NCBI GenBank assembly: GCA_035362335.1 | Contig: DAOSDL010000002.1 | Location: forward strand, 62,001 to 126,000 | DNA: 64,000 nt | From: JAOSJT01 sp035362335 | GTDB taxonomy: Bacteria; Bacteroidota; Ignavibacteria; SZUA-365 | Direction: 5' to 3' | Shown: piece after piece, positions 1 to 7,689 of the stretch | Numbering within the stretch: position 1 is the stretch's first letter | Layout of the letters: the number at the start of each line of letters is the position of its first letter | The notes under the pieces: model-generated | The model's database searches: none | Seen by the model: only the letters and a program-made list of their open reading frames with translations | Told to the model about the DNA's origin: nothing | Program-made: the position numbers and the translations under genes

Positions 1-87
1 GGCGAGCATATCCTGCGTCCACTGCCGTCTCTGCCGCGCATGCCGGACGAAGGCGCCGATATTGCGTGCCAATGCGATATCACTCAT
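1..87 (-). CDS. Xre/HipB-like helix-turn-helix regulator, N-terminal fragment
   Basis: The first 29 codons of a gene that continues beyond the left edge. The peptide starts MSDIALARNIGAFVRHARQR and goes on through QWTQDMLA. This is the opening of a lambda-repressor-like fold: the pattern 'ARNIGxFVRxxRxxRxWTQ' matches the first two helices of Xre-family regulators and resembles HipB antitoxins, which would normally be followed by hipA. The downstream gene is not visible, so a toxin-antitoxin role cannot be tested. A perfect inverted repeat lies just upstream and could be its own operator. Family placement is fairly safe, the HipB assignment only a suggestion. Confidence 0.6.
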   Translation of the reverse strand, partial: MSDIALARNIGAFVRHARQRRQWTQDMLA

Positions 88-112
88 GGTTTGCCAACGT
101 GTGTCGTTTTTT

Positions 113-149
113 TCATTCACTACCATGGCATATTCCAATTTGTGAATGA
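113..149. promoter_or_regulatory. 8-bp inverted repeat upstream of the Xre-like gene, candidate operator
   Basis: TCATTCAC at 113-120 and its perfect complement GTGAATGA at 142-149 are separated by 21 bp, giving about 29 bp centre to centre. It starts 26 bp upstream of the regulator's ATG at 87. HipB-type regulators bind paired inverted sites in their own promoter, so autoregulation is plausible but inferred. Confidence 0.4.
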
Positions 150-243
150 TTACTCATGCAAAGTTAGCGCGACTATTCGCTTATGTCAAGCCCGCACACC
201 GATCGCGATGGAGAGAAAGCTCATTGTCCTGCGCCGCCGGACG

Positions 244-1131
244 TCAACCACCCGACTTCGGGCCGATGCGCAGCGATGTCATGGTGAGCGCGCCGGCGAC
301 GTACTCGTCGTTGAACAGCGCGGCCTCCTCCCCTTCCTCCTGCAACGCCAGTGTGTACAGCAACGGGAGGAAGTGTTCGGGCGTGGGAACGGCGAGTTTG
401 ACCGCTTCGCTTTGCGTGGCGTAGCGTTGCAGCGCCGCATGATCGCGTGCACGAATGGCGGCTTTCATCCACTCGCCGGCCTCGACGGCCCAATCGAAAC
501 CGAAGCCCGCCTCGCCAAGCCGATCCCAGGCCACGCGCCGAAGATTGTGCACCATGTTGCCGCTGCCGACGATGAGTATACCCTTGCGACGCAGCGGCGC
601 CAGACGCCGCGCAAGCGCGTAATGTGCCTCCGGCGATGCGGTGTAATCGAGACTGAGTTGCAGAACGGGCACGGTGGCATCGGGAAACATGTGGATGAGC
701 ACGCTCCAGCATCCATGATCCAGTCCCCACGAAGTATCGAGCCCGAGTGTGGAGGCACCGAGCATGCCGCGCATCTCCTCGGCCACGGCGGGTGCGCCGG
801 GCGCGGGATACTGCACCTGATAGAGCGCCGGCGGGAAGCCGCCGAAATCGTGAATGGTGCGTGGCTGCGGCATGGCAGTGACGAAACTGCCGGGGGTTTC
901 CCAATGCGCCGACACGCAGAGCACGGCGGCGGGTGCGGGAAGCGTGCCGGCAATGGTGCGGAAGCCACGCGTGAATGCATTGTCCTCGATGGCATTCATC
1001 GGACTACCATGTCCCAGAAACAGCACGGGCATGGGCTCCGTGCTTGGAAGGGATTCGGCAAGGCCGCGCAGTTCACGCAGAGCCAGCGGAGTGGCGAATG
1101 GCAGCGCTGCCAGAAGTTGCAGGAATTCCAT
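244..1131 (-). CDS. DODA-type extradiol ring-cleavage dioxygenase (class III)
   Basis: About 295 residues, the usual length for YgiD/4,5-DOPA-dioxygenase-like proteins plus a roughly 30-residue N-terminal extension. Class III extradiol enzymes use non-haem Fe(II) or Zn held by histidines to open catechol rings. Visible family motifs are GHGSPMNAI (His41), VSAHWET (His76), SWGLDHGCW (His139) and GSGNMVHNL (His195), followed by PEHFLPLLY. I chose the ATG at 1131 because AAAGGA lies about 10 nt upstream; the ATG at 1140 is possible but sits almost on top of that site. The physiological substrate is unknown: bacterial members are often annotated as DOPA dioxygenase without evidence of betalain chemistry. 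The next gene upstream (1245-1529) may be co-transcribed, although 113 bp with a palindrome lie between. Confidence 0.85.
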   Translation of the reverse strand: MEFLQLLAALPFATPLALRELRGLAESLPSTEPMPVLFLGHGSPMNAIEDNAFTRGFRTIAGTLPAPAAVLCVSAHWETPGSFVTAMPQPRTIHDFGGFPPALYQVQYPAPGAPAVAEEMRGMLGASTLGLDTSWGLDHGCWSVLIHMFPDATVPVLQLSLDYTASPEAHYALARRLAPLRRKGILIVGSGNMVHNLRRVAWDRLGEAGFGFDWAVEAGEWMKAAIRARDHAALQRYATQSEAVKLAVPTPEHFLPLLYTLALQEEGEEAALFNDEYVAGALTMTSLRIGPKSGG

Positions 1132-1160
1132 GCGCTTCATGTCCTTTGCTTTCGTTGTGC

Positions 1161-1174
1161 GTTTGCATGCAAAC
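1161..1174. promoter_or_regulatory. 14-bp perfect palindrome upstream of the dioxygenase gene
   Basis: GTTTGCATGCAAAC is a perfect palindrome lying 30-43 bp before the chosen start of the dioxygenase gene, in a 113-bp gap. Position and symmetry fit an operator for a dimeric regulator. No regulator is encoded next to it, and a chance occurrence cannot be excluded. Confidence 0.35.
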
Positions 1175-1244
1175 CGTACAATACACAGATTTTTCGTCGA
1201 AATCCATGTTCCACGACGTGCCCCATGTTTGCATGCGTGCACGC

Positions 1245-1529
1245 CTAATCAAGCAAGCGGTTGAAGCCCGTATAGGGATGCAAGGCGGTGCGGGAGAAGC
1301 GGATACGCCCTTCGCGCACCAGCGGCAGCATGTCCAGAACCCGCCCCGCTTCATCGGCGTCCGCGCATTCGAGCACGAGCACGGCACAGTGACGGTCGTC
1401 GAAATAGATTTCACGCAGCAGTCCCTCGTTGTGCAGGCGCAGCACCGCACGGGCTTCCTCGCGCAGCAGCTCCGCATCGACCACGGCATCAATGGGGAGC
1501 AATTCTTCCTCGATAGCCAGAAATTTCAT
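1245..1529 (-). CDS. small YCII / muconolactone-isomerase-like alpha-beta barrel protein
   Basis: 94 residues beginning MKFLAIEEEL. The start is set by GGAG five bases before the ATG at 1529; a longer frame upstream has no such site. The body has the strand-helix-strand pattern of small dimeric ferredoxin-like (ABM/YCII-type) proteins: an N-terminal strand, a helix with AELLREEARAVLRLHNEGLL, then REIYFDDRHCAVLVLE and a second helix ADEAGRVLDMLPLV. YCII-type proteins are commonly small enzymes or stress proteins, but no catalytic residue can be assigned here. It lies just upstream of the dioxygenase gene on the same strand, so a related metabolic role is possible. Function not established. Confidence 0.6.
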   Translation of the reverse strand: MKFLAIEEELLPIDAVVDAELLREEARAVLRLHNEGLLREIYFDDRHCAVLVLECADADEAGRVLDMLPLVREGRIRFSRTALHPYTGFNRLLD

Positions 1530-1651
1530 CGATACTCCATGGTCATCATGCGACCGCTGAGGCGGACGGTTCATCGGAAACAATGACACTCACAGCTGAC
1601 AGGGCTTGGCGCCATCACATTCACCGAGCGTGGTGGCATTGTTCGATCGTC

Positions 1652-2626
1652 TCAAAAATACAGCGCATGCCAGCGCACTTCACCTGTGGAGCGAAACTCC
1701 AGCGTGGGCAGTGGTACCTTGAGGAAATTCAACGCGTCGAGCAAGGTATTGAGCAGCGCCGAATCCGTGCGCAGCGCGCTCCAGTCCACGTCGAACGAAA
1801 GCAGCACGCGCCGATATCGCTGCACGGCAGGCAAGGCGACACCTTGATACTCGGTGATGTTTTCATATTCGCCAAACATCCCTCCCGCCCCGTAGCCCAC
1901 CGATATCGCGAGCCAGGCGGGCAGCACTCCGGTGTGCAATACGGGCTCCAGTGGCAGCGAAAGCCAGTAGCTGTGGCCGTTGTAATCCTTGAGCAGGCGA
2001 TCCACCGCGGAGCTGCCGAGAAAGCCATTGGCCTGCTCCGCGAATGCGGATTCCGTGTAGCTGAATTTGAAACGCAACACCTGCCGTTCGAAAAGCAACT
2101 CCTGCCCGAACACCAGACTGGATCCAAGTGCATTGGCCAGCATGTCGTACCAGGAAAATCCGTAACCCTCGTGAATGCCGTCCATGATTTCCACCGGGGT
2201 TTGCAACAGCAACCCGAGCGCGCCGCCGAAGAACAATGCTTCTCCACGCGACATGCCGCTATGCTCGAGAGTGCGCAGCCCGATGCTGCTGTACACGTAG
2301 GCGCCGAACGCGTGTCCGCATTTGTCCACCTGCATGTAGCCGCTCCCGTCGTTGTAGAAATGAAACGGCACCACGGAGCGATCCTTGTACCAGGTGTGTT
2401 GCAGCACGTACATGGCCACACCGTAGTACGCCGCGGTGGCACCGATGGCGAGCGGCCAATTGCCGCCGGAGTCTGCGCTGTCGGCAGTGCGCAGCGCAAG
2501 CACGGCTCGCACGGGTGGCATGAGTGTATCCGACGTTGATTTCGTGTTCGCCTCCAACGGTTGCGCCGCTCCGATGTCGGAGAGCAGGATGGCGAGGACA
2601 AGCGAAAGCACTGCGCGAAGCAACAT
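1652..2626 (-). CDS. DUF2279 family exported/membrane protein
   Basis: 324 residues from the ATG at 2626. It opens with a hydrophobic signal (MLLRAVLSLVLAILLSDIGA) and an Ala-rich cleavage region, so the protein is probably exported or anchored. The core, from about residue 50, carries VDKCGHAFGAYVYSS and a downstream MDGIHEGYGFSWYDMLAN segment. These conserved Asp, His and Gly residues are typical of the DUF2279 (YfiM-like) family, which has no known function. The gene starts one base after the stop of the acyltransferase-domain gene, so the two are translationally coupled. Several hydrophobic stretches could be membrane helices or part of a lipocalin-like fold. Confidence 0.75.
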   Translation of the reverse strand: MLLRAVLSLVLAILLSDIGAAQPLEANTKSTSDTLMPPVRAVLALRTADSADSGGNWPLAIGATAAYYGVAMYVLQHTWYKDRSVVPFHFYNDGSGYMQVDKCGHAFGAYVYSSIGLRTLEHSGMSRGEALFFGGALGLLLQTPVEIMDGIHEGYGFSWYDMLANALGSSLVFGQELLFERQVLRFKFSYTESAFAEQANGFLGSSAVDRLLKDYNGHSYWLSLPLEPVLHTGVLPAWLAISVGYGAGGMFGEYENITEYQGVALPAVQRYRRVLLSFDVDWSALRTDSALLNTLLDALNFLKVPLPTLEFRSTGEVRWHALYF

Positions 2627-2627
2627 C

Positions 2628-3434
2628 TCAGGGAAGCTCCAGCATATCGCCTCGCTCCATGGCGCGCGTGAGCGCACGGATGAAACGCGCCATGGGAGCG
2701 CCATCGATCACATCGTGATCCATGAGCACGGTGAAATTCAGCACATCGCGTATCACGAGCTGATCGCCGTGTGCCACGGGCTTACGCAGCACCGAACCGA
2801 GGCCGATGCACAATGGATGCACGGTGAGCGGAAGAAACCAACCGTTGATCGCTCCCGCGGAGGTGAGCGAGGTCACCGCAACGTTTCCCATCAGCGCATG
2901 TGTGCGCTTCGGTGAAGCCAGCAACGCCCTCCATATGAGTCGGCGCAAAAAGGCCGGAAGCAGAACATAGATGCGCTCCCCGACCGTGGAGGAACGATGG
3001 AGCACGAGATCGTTCGCAACGACGCTGCTGTCGATCGCCTCGCGCAGGCGCAGCGTGATATCGGTCGGCGACAGCGTATTGATGTCGGGTAGGAGCACGG
3101 GCAGCGGCACCACCGTTCCGTCCACTTCTTTTTCCACGACAATGGAAATGGAGACGCTGTCAGCATACTGCACGCGGCGGCGCCCGGCGCGAAACGCAGC
3201 GACCTCGGGGTGCTCCCGCACCGTGGCGCCGATCACCGCCAGCGCCCATGCGAGAAAGGAGAGTTCCCCGACCTCGCGACGCCATACGCGTATGCGCTCA
3301 CGCGCTGTGGTGACGTCCACCTCCAGCATCGCCGACACATGATGGCGCGACCTCGCGAGTGCGCCGATATCGATGGTGGCCAGACGCGATGGTGGAAAGA
3401 CTCGGGAGTGAAACATGGCTGCACTTCGAGGCAT
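2628..3434 (-). CDS. 2-oxoacid dehydrogenase acyltransferase catalytic-domain protein, stand-alone
   Basis: 268 residues resembling only the catalytic core of E2 acyltransferases (and chloramphenicol acetyltransferase). The diagnostic site is near the C-terminus, LMDHDVIDGAPMARF, with the catalytic pair His240 and Asp244. Strand patterns before it (FLPLTVHPLCIGLGSVLRK) also fit. There is no N-terminal lipoyl domain or E1-binding domain, so it cannot act as a normal E2 of pyruvate dehydrogenase; an acyl-CoA-dependent acyltransferase or a non-catalytic trimer is more likely. The ATG at 3434 overlaps the stop of the DinB-like gene as TGATG, and a GTG one codon earlier (3437) is also possible. 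Substrate unknown. Confidence 0.7.
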   Translation of the reverse strand: MPRSAAMFHSRVFPPSRLATIDIGALARSRHHVSAMLEVDVTTARERIRVWRREVGELSFLAWALAVIGATVREHPEVAAFRAGRRRVQYADSVSISIVVEKEVDGTVVPLPVLLPDINTLSPTDITLRLREAIDSSVVANDLVLHRSSTVGERIYVLLPAFLRRLIWRALLASPKRTHALMGNVAVTSLTSAGAINGWFLPLTVHPLCIGLGSVLRKPVAHGDQLVIRDVLNFTVLMDHDVIDGAPMARFIRALTRAMERGDMLELP

Positions 3435-3919
3435 CACCGTGCATCGTCGGTTGCGAGAAAGCGACGCAACTGTCGTTGATGCCGCAGTACATGCACGATG
3501 GCATGCTCCATGAGTTGTTCGACGTCGTAGACGCGACCGGAGGGCACCGTGACGGAGCGCAGTTCTTCCATTTCCAGCAGCGACCGCATCTCCCGCTGCT
3601 CGAAAAAGCGCACCGCCGCCTCATGCATGCCGCGCAGATCCGCGATGTAGGACATCGGGGTGTCACGGAGACGGCGCACGGGGTAGTCCACCTTTTCGCC
3701 CGAAGCTCGCCGCAAGGAAACAATGTAGCCGTGACCGGAGCACACAACATGCGCGAGAAGCGAAGCGATGGAGCGGCAATCCTCATCCTCCGTCTCCGCA
3801 TCGCGAATCGTGCTCAAGGCCACGGCGTCGAGATGCTGTATGTCGACGATCATGTCCTCGATGCAGCGCAGGTATACTTCAAGAACACCGCGCACATCCG
3901 GAGCGAGAGTATTCGACAT
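3434..3919 (-). CDS. DinB-like four-helix-bundle protein
   Basis: 161 residues from the ATG at 3919, which has AGGAG four bases upstream. The protein is almost all helix. It carries histidines in the places where DinB/YfiT proteins bind a divalent metal: SLLAHVVCSGHGYI (His56) and, near the end, EHAIVHVLRHQRQLRRFL (His139, His143, His147). DinB-superfamily members include damage-inducible proteins and thiol-dependent S-transferases such as the bacillithiol and mycothiol enzymes; nothing here selects among these. Downstream coupling to the acyltransferase-domain gene suggests co-expression. The GNAT pair further upstream is reminiscent of mycothiol synthase, but a thiol pathway is only a thought. 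Confidence 0.7.
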   Translation of the reverse strand: MSNTLAPDVRGVLEVYLRCIEDMIVDIQHLDAVALSTIRDAETEDEDCRSIASLLAHVVCSGHGYIVSLRRASGEKVDYPVRRLRDTPMSYIADLRGMHEAAVRFFEQREMRSLLEMEELRSVTVPSGRVYDVEQLMEHAIVHVLRHQRQLRRFLATDDAR

Positions 3920-3998
3920 GGGACTCCTGTTTACGTTGTCCGGACCGTTTCGTGCAATGTACGCGAGTTTCCGTAAAGTCCCGCGCACGAGGGCTGCT

Positions 3999-5060
3999 TC
4001 AGCGCAGAATGCGATGAATCGTCACTGCACTGCGCGTTTCAACACGCACGGTGTACACGCCCGGCGGCAGGGCGCGCATGTCCACCTCACTCCCCCGCTC
4101 GCTTGCCACGAGCACCCCAAGCAGGGTGAATACCTGCACGCTGCGCACGTCGTCGGCTACGACGTGTACCATCCCGCTTGTGGGATTCGGATACAACCGC
4201 GGTGCGTCACCCATGGCTGGCGCTGCAATGGATGATGGCTTCACGCAGATATGCGTTTCGAAAAATTCGCGCGTACGCGCGAACATGACACTGTCCTGCG
4301 CGAGTCCCGCATGCGTGACGCCTGGGTACACGTGGAACTCATGCGTCACTCCGCCGTTGGCCAGCACCGAGCGCAGCAACTCATCCATGGCGAGGGGTAC
4401 GACGTTGTCGGCATCGCCGTGGTGGATGATGTACGGGCAACGGATAGCGGCTGCCTGTGCGGCGCTTGGCGCTGTCGCGCCATCCTCGGGACTGACGCCT
4501 CCCGCGGTATGTCCGGCGCAGGAAAACATGGAGGGGAAAGCAGCGACCACACCAGTGCTCGTGAATGCGCCGCGACTATGACCGAACACGGCGAGGCACA
4601 GCGTATCCACAACGCCCAGCGCGGCGAGGATGTCGCGGCATGCAAGTACACGGCGGTAATTGCTCTCGCTCGCTCCGAAATTCGCCAGCGTGCTGTCGCC
4701 CGGACTGCCGATGGGAACCCCGCCCGCATGGCAGAGATTGGTCGCGATGCACACGTAGCCCCATTCCACCATGCGTCGCGCAATGGCGCGGCTGTAGCCG
4801 AAGGCATTGCCGCCCGTGCCATGGTTGATGATGACAGCCGGAAAGGGAGCGCTGCCTTGCGCGGGACGGAAGAGTATGCCACGCAGATCATACGCCACGC
4901 TATCCACGGTGCGCGTGTATGTCCAGGTCGCACCCGCCTGCGACGCGGGGTCGCCGGTGATGGTCAAGCCGGGCAATTGAGCGCGCGCAGGTTCCGTCGC
5001 GAGAAGGAGCAGCATCGGGACGCATAGGCGAACAATCCGTTTGGCGAGAGTCGTGCTCAT
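3999..5060 (-). CDS. secreted alpha/beta hydrolase (dienelactone-hydrolase-like) with type IX sorting tail
   Basis: 353 residues. Residues 1-27 form a signal peptide ending PARA. Residues 50-270 are an alpha/beta hydrolase: an IINHGTGG oxyanion loop at about 77-84, the nucleophile elbow FGHSRG with Ser162, an acid candidate in HHGDADNVVP (Asp216/Asp218) and His250 in PGVTHAG. Residues 287-353 are a Por/T9SS type A sorting domain, starting RLYPNPTSGMVHV and ending with a GVYTVRVE-type strand and a basic C-terminus. The protein is therefore expected to cross the outer membrane by type IX secretion and be released or attached at the surface. The start at 5060 overlaps the stop of the HEAT-like gene by ATGA; an upstream in-frame extension was rejected because it reads through that gene. 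Substrate unknown; polyester or lactone cleavage is a guess from the family. Confidence 0.85.
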   Translation of the reverse strand: MSTTLAKRIVRLCVPMLLLLATEPARAQLPGLTITGDPASQAGATWTYTRTVDSVAYDLRGILFRPAQGSAPFPAVIINHGTGGNAFGYSRAIARRMVEWGYVCIATNLCHAGGVPIGSPGDSTLANFGASESNYRRVLACRDILAALGVVDTLCLAVFGHSRGAFTSTGVVAAFPSMFSCAGHTAGGVSPEDGATAPSAAQAAAIRCPYIIHHGDADNVVPLAMDELLRSVLANGGVTHEFHVYPGVTHAGLAQDSVMFARTREFFETHICVKPSSIAAPAMGDAPRLYPNPTSGMVHVVADDVRSVQVFTLLGVLVASERGSEVDMRALPPGVYTVRVETRSAVTIHRILR

Positions 5061-5563
5061 AGTTTCGGTGTTTGCAGCATGCGTTGAATGGAATGCCGCA
5101 CGCCGGGCGACAAGGTGTCCATGTATTCTCTGCGCGTCAACAACGCGACTTCGGCGCGGAGTTCTGGATACTTGGCGGCGAGTGCGGCGATGAGACGAAA
5201 CGCGTTGTGGCGCACGGAAGGCGGCTTGCCGATGCTTCGCCAGAGATCGACGCATGCATCGAACAGTGGTCCTTCGTGGCGCGTGGGAATGTGCATGTTC
5301 TGGAGAATCTTCAGCAGTTCGCGTTGCTCGCTGTCGCGGCGTTCGCGCAGGATGCGAATGATGCGCGGAATATGTTTCCGGATGCGCGCATCGTTTTTCT
5401 CCATGACGCTCCACAGCACCCAGGAGGCGCGCCAGGAATAGGGTGAACGTTCCGCGAGCGTCAAGGCCAGCGCCTCGTCGAACGCCTCGGGGTGCAGGCG
5501 CATCCAGGCGATGATGTCCGCCTTGTAGTTTGCGTTCAGCAGGTTTTCCAATTCCGTGGGCAT
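5057..5563 (-). CDS. HEAT-repeat-like helical protein
   Basis: 168 residues from the ATG at 5563, preceded by GAGGTGA. The sequence is a run of amphipathic helices with aromatic and arginine positions typical of HEAT/ARM solenoids (YSWRASWVLWSVMEKND, HIPRIIRILRERRDSEQRELLKILQNM, PPSVRHNAFRLIAALAAKYPEL). There is no signal peptide, so it is probably cytoplasmic and mediates protein binding. It sits between the double-GNAT gene and the secreted hydrolase and overlaps the latter by 4 bp, which implies co-translation, but no partner can be named. Confidence 0.65.
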   Translation of the reverse strand: MPTELENLLNANYKADIIAWMRLHPEAFDEALALTLAERSPYSWRASWVLWSVMEKNDARIRKHIPRIIRILRERRDSEQRELLKILQNMHIPTRHEGPLFDACVDLWRSIGKPPSVRHNAFRLIAALAAKYPELRAEVALLTRREYMDTLSPGVRHSIQRMLQTPKL

Positions 5564-5585
5564 GCGGCTCACCTCGATAGCTGAA

Positions 5586-6524
5586 TCACGGCAGATCTCC
5601 GGCCACCGCGTCCATCGGTGCATCGAGTGGCAGCATCATTTCGAATTGCATTCCCTTTCGCGGAATGCCGCAGGCCGTGAGGAAGGCCAGCGTGGCGCTG
5701 TCGCGGGCATCGACGTTGATCACCTTGAGCAGCCCGGCGCGGTTTGCCTCGAGCATGGCACGCAGCAGCGCGCTGCCAACGCCGCGTCGACGAGCCTCCG
5801 GATTGACCAGGAGTTGCGCCACATCCCCCGTAGCGGGCTCGAACAATGCGTAACCGAGAGCGCGATCAGACTGAAAGGCACCGAGCAGGACAAAGGTGTC
5901 CGCGCTCCGCCGAATCGAGTCGAGGCTGTTCTGCCAGGACGGCTCGTAGTCGGGCACTAGGCCCGATCCGTTCAATTCCTCGAAGGAGATCGTGCGTATG
6001 CTCACCTGCTCATTGCGCAATGGGGCCGGACGAATGGCGCCGAGATCGCTTTGCACGTGATAGGAGAATTCCCTGCTCGTCGTAAAGCCCAGGCGCTTGT
6101 ACACCGACACCGCCGCTTCATTGTGCTGCAACACTTCGAGTACGTAGTTCCGCACGCCAGCGCGCCACAGTGTGGGTAAGGACGCAGTAAACAAACGCGA
6201 TGCGAGCCCCTGCCCGCGGAAGTCCGGCAGGGTGCCCGTTCCGCTGTCGTAAGCGCAGCGCTCGCCGGCGAAGTCGCCGATACCGTTGAAGGTGAAGGAC
6301 ACGAGGCGTCCGTCGATACGCAGACCGAAGGAGAGCGCGGGATCGAAGCCGCGGCGCCGGAGCATGCGGCGCAGACCGGGTTCGTCCACCTGCACTTCAT
6401 AGTCCGCGAAGGCGGCGCTGAACGTGGCGAACAATTCATCGAAGGTACAGCTGTCGAGTGTGACGAGGGAGGCGGGCGCGCTTGTACCGCCCGCCTGCGT
6501 GTATCGCTCACCAGTACTGCTCAT
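5586..6524 (-). CDS. tandem GNAT N-acetyltransferase
   Basis: 312 residues with two GNAT folds. The N-terminal domain has its acetyl-CoA loop at about 98-110 (LPDFRGQGLASRLF) and the C-terminal domain at about 240-253 (VNPEARRRGVGSALL); both contain the Q/RxxGxG/A signature. Tandem GNAT architecture is shared with mycothiol synthase (MshD) and several antibiotic acetyltransferases; the substrate cannot be read from sequence. The ATG at 6524 overlaps the DUF169 stop by 4 bp (ATGA), and the HEAT-like gene begins 22 bp downstream, so the three genes look like one transcript. Confidence 0.85.
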   Translation of the reverse strand: MSSTGERYTQAGGTSAPASLVTLDSCTFDELFATFSAAFADYEVQVDEPGLRRMLRRRGFDPALSFGLRIDGRLVSFTFNGIGDFAGERCAYDSGTGTLPDFRGQGLASRLFTASLPTLWRAGVRNYVLEVLQHNEAAVSVYKRLGFTTSREFSYHVQSDLGAIRPAPLRNEQVSIRTISFEELNGSGLVPDYEPSWQNSLDSIRRSADTFVLLGAFQSDRALGYALFEPATGDVAQLLVNPEARRRGVGSALLRAMLEANRAGLLKVINVDARDSATLAFLTACGIPRKGMQFEMMLPLDAPMDAVAGDLP

Positions 6525-7252
6525 TCCAATCTCCCCTGCACGCGCTTCCATGCGTCGGTGGTGAGGAAGCACTGGTCCATGGCATCCACCATTTCCGCAA
6601 AGCGTTCGAAGGCGAAGCTGAAGGTGAGCATGTTCTTCGGAATGTATGGCCGCGCGGTGGGATCGAACATGCCGATGAAGGCGCGTGTGGGGTCGAGCAA
6701 GGGTTGGCTGAACACCGTATTGCATCCGGCGCCGAAGGGCGTGCGCACGCTGTCGTCGAAGAAGTTGCAGTAGGAAAACCAGGTGAACAATCCAGAGAGC
6801 AGATCGGGCGTCGCGAAAAAAATCAGCAGCTGCGGTGCATCCTCCTCGCGCAGCGCGTCCCAGCGGCGCAGATGCAGGAAGCGCTGATGGAGCGGAAGAA
6901 ATTCCTGACTCGCCAGCCAATCGCGCACCATTTCAGGCGTGCGCACATAGCGTTCCCCTTTCATCTGCTCATTGCCGCAGGAGAGGAAGTACTCGAAATT
7001 CGGACGCAATGTATCGCTGTAACCGAGGTAGCGCTTTGCTCCCATGCAGGTCAGAGACGAAGCATTCATGCACAACGCGTCGCCTGCGCGCACGCGGGCG
7101 AATTCGCCCATGACGCAGCAATGCCTGTCCTTGGGGGGATGCAATTCCTCGCCCTCGGGTGTGTCGGTGAACCACGCTGCGATGGGGAGTTCCGAGGCAG
7201 CGAAATAACGTTCCCATTGCTGTTCGAAGTGCTGTTTGAGCCGCATGTCCAT
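6521..7252 (-). CDS. DUF169 family protein
   Basis: 243 residues beginning MDMRLKQHFEQQWERYF. The pattern of an N-terminal helix, an AWFTDTPEG strand, the Cys-rich centre (HCCVMGEFARVRAGDALCMNASSLTCMGAKRYLGY) and the later motif FFATPDLLSGLFTWFSY matches DUF169 proteins, often annotated as ArCR or haem/iron-related but without proven biochemistry. Conserved cysteines could bind a metal or cluster. It is the first gene of the minus-strand run; the 437 bp upstream separate it from the divergent POT transporter and must carry its promoter. AGG lies about 10 bases before the ATG. Confidence 0.75.
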   Translation of the reverse strand: MDMRLKQHFEQQWERYFAASELPIAAWFTDTPEGEELHPPKDRHCCVMGEFARVRAGDALCMNASSLTCMGAKRYLGYSDTLRPNFEYFLSCGNEQMKGERYVRTPEMVRDWLASQEFLPLHQRFLHLRRWDALREEDAPQLLIFFATPDLLSGLFTWFSYCNFFDDSVRTPFGAGCNTVFSQPLLDPTRAFIGMFDPTARPYIPKNMLTFSFAFERFAEMVDAMDQCFLTTDAWKRVQGRLE

Positions 7253-7689
7253 GATACTACCTGCGATATGTGGATGAGTGTCGACGGGCCTCCCGGGCGC
7301 ACAGCGGATCGGGAAGCTCCACGTCGACAACAAAGATACGCATTTGTCCGATTCCACTGCGGGGCGATGCCGTTGGCTTTGCAATCGACGCGGTGGTGGC
7401 ATACGATGGATTTGGAGCGATGTTGCCGCGTGCATCAGATAATCCAGAGGCGATTCTCCGAATGGCAAATCCGCTGTCCGAATAATCGGGCTTGGGACTC
7501 GGATCCACACGAGCGTACCGCGTCGAAACCCAACCCGTGGTCCAGCCAGGGTTGGACTATCACGCCCGATCCAGCATCGCATTTCCAGCATCGCATCCGT
7601 CTCACTCTCGCAAAGGCGGCGCGGAATTCGTATCTTCATGGATGCGGCCTGCGGGCCCTCCATCCCTCCTCCACAATCGATATGCGCGT
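7253..7689. other. intergenic region between divergent DUF169 and POT genes
   Basis: 437 bp without a convincing gene. Short open frames exist on both strands but lack ribosome-binding sites and recognisable sequence. The region must hold two divergent promoters; no clear -35/-10 pair or strong dyad was found. Confidence 0.5.

Noticed and set aside
3999..5414. 471-codon version of the secreted hydrolase
   Set aside because: The added N-terminus reads antisense-like sequence through the HEAT-like gene and lacks a signal peptide; the start at 5060 gives one.
7270..7485. 71-codon plus-strand frame in the gap before the POT gene
   Set aside because: No ribosome-binding site and no recognisable sequence; Ser/Ala/Arg-rich composition expected by chance at this GC.
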